Shown: positions 60,001 to 64,000 of the stretch, in pieces
How the letters are laid out: every line of letters starts with the position of its first letter
Numbering within the stretch: position 1 is the first letter of the stretch
From: Stictocephala bisonia
Lineage: Eukaryota > Arthropoda > Insecta > Hemiptera > Membracidae
DNA length: 64,000 bases
Assembly (NCBI GenBank): GCA_035578905.1
Contig: JAQJVL010000613.1
Span: 434,001 to 498,000 of the forward strand
Direction: 5' to 3'
Program-made: the position numbers and the translations under genes
Notes under the pieces: model-generated
Told to the model about the DNA's origin: nothing
Seen by the model: the letters and a program-made list of their open reading frames with translations, nothing else
Database searches by the model: none

Positions 60001-60205
60001 TTGCTAGCCTGGGGGCTACCTGGGGGCTACCTGGGGGCTACCTGGGGGCTACCTGGGGGCTACCTGGGGGCTACCTGGGGGCTACCTGGGGGCTACCTGG
60101 GGGCTACCTTGGGGCTACCTGGGGGCTACCTGGGGGCTACCTGGGGGCTAGTAGTGCAGGTTTGATGCAGGTGTACAAGGGTTCAAACTCCGGGTGATCT
60201 CATAA
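60001..60205 (+). mobile_element. SINE-like element with internal minisatellite expansion
   Basis: TTGCTAGCCTGGGGGCTA at the left edge resembles an extended A box (TAGCCTGGGGG). After the last tandem unit the text continues CTAGTAGTGCAGGTTTGATG, then GGGTTCAAACTCC, which resembles a B box, about 35-40 bp on. Removing the extra 11-bp units leaves normal A-to-B spacing for a tRNA-derived SINE. Head identity is by motif only; the 3' end was not found. Confidence 0.5.
60011..60153 (+). repeat. 11-bp minisatellite GGGGGCTACCT, 13 units
   Basis: Units start every 11 bp from 60011 to 60143. Only one differs (one G replaced by T near 60110). Each has a run of five G, so the array is strongly strand-asymmetric. 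Confidence 0.96.
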
Positions 60206-60774
60206 CGTTTAGTAAGGTTGGTTTGAACTGTTGTCCTGTAGCACTGTGATAATATTAAGTAAACACTACACTGTCATTGAAAGTACTACATAATATCTTT
60301 TAAATCTGCTTTGTGGCTTATTGTGTTTCTTTTAAAGTGTCTTAATATTTGATAGTTTTATTATTTTGTACTATCTCATCTAGATACTTTTTTATGTTCT
60401 TCCACAGAAGTTGTGTACTTATAATTTAATATAACTATTCGTTTAAAAATAATTATAAATTAATCAATTAAATTAAATGATAACTTCAGTAATTAGAACT
60501 TCAGGTTAACTTCAAAAGCCCTCACCACTAATGAGCTCCTTTGTTAAATTTTTTATAGTTGACCAAATTAATTTATAAAAAAACTGGGTGTTTACCCGTG
60601 TCTTATATACGGCATTAGCATAAATGTTTCAGTTTATTTTGAATGTTAAATTTTAATAAGCATAATTTAGCCTTTTTCAAAGATTTTCGTTTTATTTTAT
60701 TTTGTTTACCTACTAACAGCCGATGGTGTCAAATAAAGTAACTCAATTACATTATCATTTAAACTTTAAATGCC
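60206..60774. other. Intergenic DNA
   Basis: Nothing recognised beyond the possible body of the SINE-like element just upstream. Confidence 0.5.
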
Positions 60775-60950
60775 ACTGCGGTGGAGGCCTTGAGTTGGAA
60801 GTGAATGAATCCATGCCAGAACCTTCCAAGGAATGAACTGTAAATCTTCCCCAAGTTTCGTGGCGATCCGATGAGTGGTTCAGTAATGCATAAAGGACAA
60901 ACACACATACATTCGTTTTTATGTTTTTATATATAGATAGGAAATGAAAT
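60775..60950 (+). mobile_element. Retrotransposon 3'-end fragment (RTE-like UTR)
   Basis: CCAAGTTTCGTGGCGATCCG, then GAGTGGTTCAGTAATGCATA, then GGACAAACACACATACATTC and a TATATATAGATAGG end. This order (a soft-match to 'guide the query' UTR words, ACAAACACACATACATTC, then a TATA-rich end) is widespread at 3' ends of arthropod RTE-type and related elements. No coding sequence remains. Confidence 0.55.
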
Positions 60951-60974
60951 TACTTTTTAATTATTAATGTACCA

Positions 60975-61303
60975 CTTCTAGATATGAGGAGGAATGTGAA
61001 TGATTAATAGGTTTAGGGTGAGTGGACATTTAGTCTTTGTACAAACTAAGGTTTCAAATATCGCTAGTGACCCCAGTGGCCTTGACCAGAGGGTTCCGAC
61101 GTTATCGCAACATAAAGAGAGTCAAGCTACTCGTACATCGAGCGTACCTTGGATGGGTATCGTCTGAATGATCCCGTCCTTGCACGCAGCCCGCCTGCCG
61201 GTCACTGGTGGTGGTTCGGAAGTCACCCTTATGCCGTTAGTCACCCAGGTTCAGTGTCAGAGAGGGCTTCTTAGCCCTAACTTCGTCTTACCCAAATAAG
61301 ACG
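60975..61303 (-). mobile_element. SINE-like retroposon, diverged copy (4 of 4), with double hairpin
   Basis: GATATGAGG, GTGAATGATTAATAG, GGTGAGTGGACATTTAGTC and ACAAACTAAGG follow the order of the other three copies, more diverged. The GC-rich 5' side (61060-61260) is not shared with copies 1 and 2. The end at 61264-61303 has two stem-loops: GGGCT tctt AGCCC and CGTCTTA cccaaa TAAGACG. Confidence 0.55.
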
Positions 61304-63390
61304 ATCTTAACTTTTTTTAAACTTTAAGGTTTGATCTTTATCAGAACGTAGCGATAATAAGTATTCCAAAAATAAGAACTATATATTGGTTATACGATAC
61401 TTTAAAAGTTAGTAAAAAAAAAAAAAAAAAACCGATAAATGTAAACTTAAAATTTAGCATGGAATAAATTTTAAAATGTCTGCATTTTCACAAATTATAA
61501 TTGATTTCTGTGAGTAAAATAAATTAATTATTATAAATAAGTAATGAAAAGGTGTATTGTCCATCTTTATCACTAATTACAACGTTCAAGCTTGCCAGGA
61601 GATGGCTGAACGTTTGTATCAGTGATGAGTCAGTCAGTCAGAGATCATGTGGTCTCTGACTTTATGTTATAAGATACCAAACTTATATAAATTTGACAAG
61701 AAACTTCTCCAGAAGAAAATCATAATTATCTAAACGTAAAATTTAAGAAGTATACATTATGCTTTATGTATGGTTCCTAAATATTTCAATAGTGTTCCAT
61801 AGATATGATCGAAAGTAAATATTTCTAAAAAAAATAAAATAAAGTGAAGAGACATTTTAGATATTTCTCATTGTAGAAGATTAGAGAGGCTTGAACCTAG
61901 GCTCTGATTAATTAAAATAGAGAGGCTAGGTCTGTGAAATGATTTTACTTTTTATGGAAGGCAGTCTGCTGGCTAAGACAATGTTTTAATATCAGTGACC
62001 CTAAACAACGTCAAAATACGTATTATATTAGTGTCAGGGACCCTTACTAAGATTGAGTACGCATGTTATTTAATGACAGTTAAAAGTTAATAAAATTAAT
62101 ATAATATAAGCATTAACATTTTTCATTTCTTGTTAAACAAATATGTCGATTTTAAGAGATTCGTCATATTACTCTTTTTTAGAGTTTTACACAACAAACA
62201 TTACTGTATTTTGGTGGAGCTGAAAAATCTATAGCAGTAAATAATTGTTTATCGATCTTGTTTACAGCTATAATGAACACGATAAATACAAAGCAGGTGT
62301 TATGTAGTATCTGGTAAATGAAGTTGTCAAACAAACGAGGTGACTATATAAATAAAGTTACAATTATCAGTGCCTACTATTGGTTTGAAAACATCTGCTC
62401 TTCGTTCATTAGTGGTGTCCATGGTAAACAAGGAGGAAGGTTTAATTACAAGTCTTGACTCGGAATAAACATTCTCTCTCCTTTCTGTGCGTGAATGAAA
62501 GAGTTCAAAGAGTACTGCATTCACTTTGCAAACTCCGTCTTTAATACATGTTTCCACTTTCTTTTATATGAAATTAGGATGGTTTATAAACAAAAAGTCA
62601 TTGGGAATGGTTAATTATAACAATAATCAACCAGCTGGGTTGTCTATAAATATTATAAACATCTGTTCGTTAACTTATGGATGGAAAATTGTGCCTAACA
62701 TCAACCATTCAATTATATATCATGTAAAGTGCTAATAACATTTTGGTGAGGAAACGCTTGGCCTAAGTTTGAATGTTAATGTCAACCCAATATTGCTCAC
62801 TTAATTCATTATTTAAGAATAACAATAGTTAATTATATTTCAACGTACTTTATATATATTTAAGTAATCAAGGGGAATGATATTTCAATTTTGTAAAATA
62901 TATGCATTAATCTTTATATACTCAATGCTGACTTTTACTATATCTCACAGATTTTTTAAAAATTAATTTTTTATTAATAAACAAAAATATACATATTGAT
63001 TTTGAAAAAGCCCACTTCTTACTTCTCATTAAAAAAAAACCCCTTCCTATTTATATTATTGTGCATGTCCTAAGATAAGTTCAATGTGGCATACATTTTT
63101 ATTTTTAATTATATCCTTAGTAACTACAACGTTTCTTAAACATTATTTGATTGTTCTTCGCTCATTTAGAGGTTTAATTCTTTTTAAAAATAAAAAAATC
63201 CTTCGTTGTAATTTATTATTATTAGACACTAATTTGCAGATCATTTTAAATGTGTAGAAGTGTTCAAATACAAATAAGTCCCTACCCCTTCCTCCGTCCC
63301 CTAAGTCTTATAGGCTTCAATAAATGTGTTCTTACAGCTGTACCCCCCCCCCCCACCCGGTAAATCCTCAATATCATAACCACAGACCAT
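61304..63390. other. Intergenic DNA
   Basis: No gene recognised. There is a poly-A run at about 61412-61431 and a poly-C run at about 63343-63356. Frames at 62327-62557 (-) and 62526-62735 (+) are unsupported. Confidence 0.5.
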
Positions 63391-64000
63391 TTAAGGGGAC
63401 CCCGAATGCCATTTAAACGTAATGTTAGCTATAAAGCAGATATCTCTGTAAAAACCTGACCTATAAAATAAAATATCTTTCTAATTTTTTTTTATTTGAA
63501 AGAGTGACCTTTTATCTAGGCCCATACTCAGGGGATTTTTTATTTTTAAGAAAAAAATTTATAATTTAAAAAAAAAAGGAGTTCTAAGTATAAAATTTTG
63601 AATACAAAAATATTTTTATTTTTGTTTGTAATACAAGTAAATCAAAAAACTTGTGTATGGACCTAGAATTTAGTTTTATGTATGAGCCCTGAAAATTTGG
63701 TAAGGATATCTCAAATGATTACAAAGATATTTGCTGTCAAAAATGAAAAAACCCAACTTTCGGAAAATGCAAAAAACTAAAAAATTACCAACATAGTAAA
63801 GTTTACTTAAAACTAGTGATGCCGAGCACCATAAGAAGGGTTGTCTGGGGTTTCCTCTGCCTCATACATATCTTCTAGCTTCCTCTTATCAAGGGTTCTT
63901 TGTTGGCAGATTTTTTTCCAATTCCAACGCTGCCTTGTCAGATTGTCGGATACGCTCAGAGTCTTCTCGTTTCATGGATTCTATACAATATTGGCCTACC
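63391..64000 (-). mobile_element. Probable DNA transposon or retroelement, 3' end, cut by the window edge
   Basis: On the - strand, C-terminal coding sequence (63813-64000) is followed by about 420 bp of AT-rich 3' UTR. A possible terminus is GGGGTCCCC directly followed by TTAA (+ strand TTAAGGGGACCCC starting near 63391). TTAA would fit a piggyBac- or Kolobok-type target, but the other end is outside the window. Speculative. Confidence 0.35.
63813..64000 (-). pseudogene. C-terminal fragment of an unrecognised protein, one frameshift
   Basis: From the window edge the frame reads CIESMKREDSERIRQ, then SDKAALELEKNLPTK, and stops at TGA (63889-63891). The +1/-1 frame continues without a break: LDKRKLEDMYEAEETPDN then PSYGARHH and TAG (63813-63815). 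A run of seven A near 63912 is a likely indel site. Charged helical composition in both parts makes one split reading frame the best explanation. Family not recognised; the rest lies beyond 64000. Confidence 0.5.

Overview
This window looks like gene-poor, AT-rich animal intergenic DNA, most likely from an arthropod and plausibly a hemipteran-type insect with a repeat-swollen genome. The evidence is the retroposon content (Jockey-like LINE tails, tRNA-derived SINEs, TA-flanked MITEs), a DUF7869-type ORF of the kind common in insects, and the absence of any bacterial gene architecture. The species cannot be fixed from sequence alone. I found no complete, confidently recognisable host gene. Almost all short open frames are chance frames or artefacts of tandem repeats whose period divides by three.

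Layout. 0-2.1 kb: a 36-bp G-rich minisatellite and the 3' end of a LINE on the + strand. 2.1-12 kb: old interspersed repeats, a 455-bp MITE, and an intact 377-codon ORF on the - strand (10970-12103) with an RNase H-like DUF7869 signature. 12-24 kb: mostly unrecognised AT-rich DNA with a tRNA-derived SINE (17898-18070), half-copies of a palindromic repeat, and a double-hairpin retroposon fragment (15908-15953). 24-30 kb: three palindromic structures (24539-24773, 24931-26384, 29690-29904) and a 122-bp satellite-like array. 32.5-36 kb: a cluster of minisatellites with periods of 39, 41, 26 and 15 bp. 39.3 kb: a small degenerate LINE fragment.

The most striking object is at 41750-50265. Two arms of about 1.4-1.5 kb lie in inverted orientation around a 5.6-kb spacer. 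Each arm carries about four copies of a ~186-bp subrepeat. A MITE and a SINE lie inside the spacer, and the SINE is itself split by another repeat, so the layers of insertion can be ordered in time. This could be an undescribed Foldback/Galileo-like element, or two inverted copies of one 1.45-kb repeat.

50.7-64 kb: a SINE-like retroposon, a - strand LINE 3' end (55128-55690), a GC-richer unidentified stretch (56750-57540), a promoter-like cluster with a possible tiny first exon (58760-58978), an unexplained open coding-like segment (59587-59760), a SINE whose A-box region has expanded into an 11-bp G-rich minisatellite (60001-60205), and at the right edge the C-terminal end of an unrecognised, probably transposon-borne protein (63813-64000).

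Family names rest on motif recognition by eye. Repeat boundaries and copy similarity were judged by reading and are approximate.
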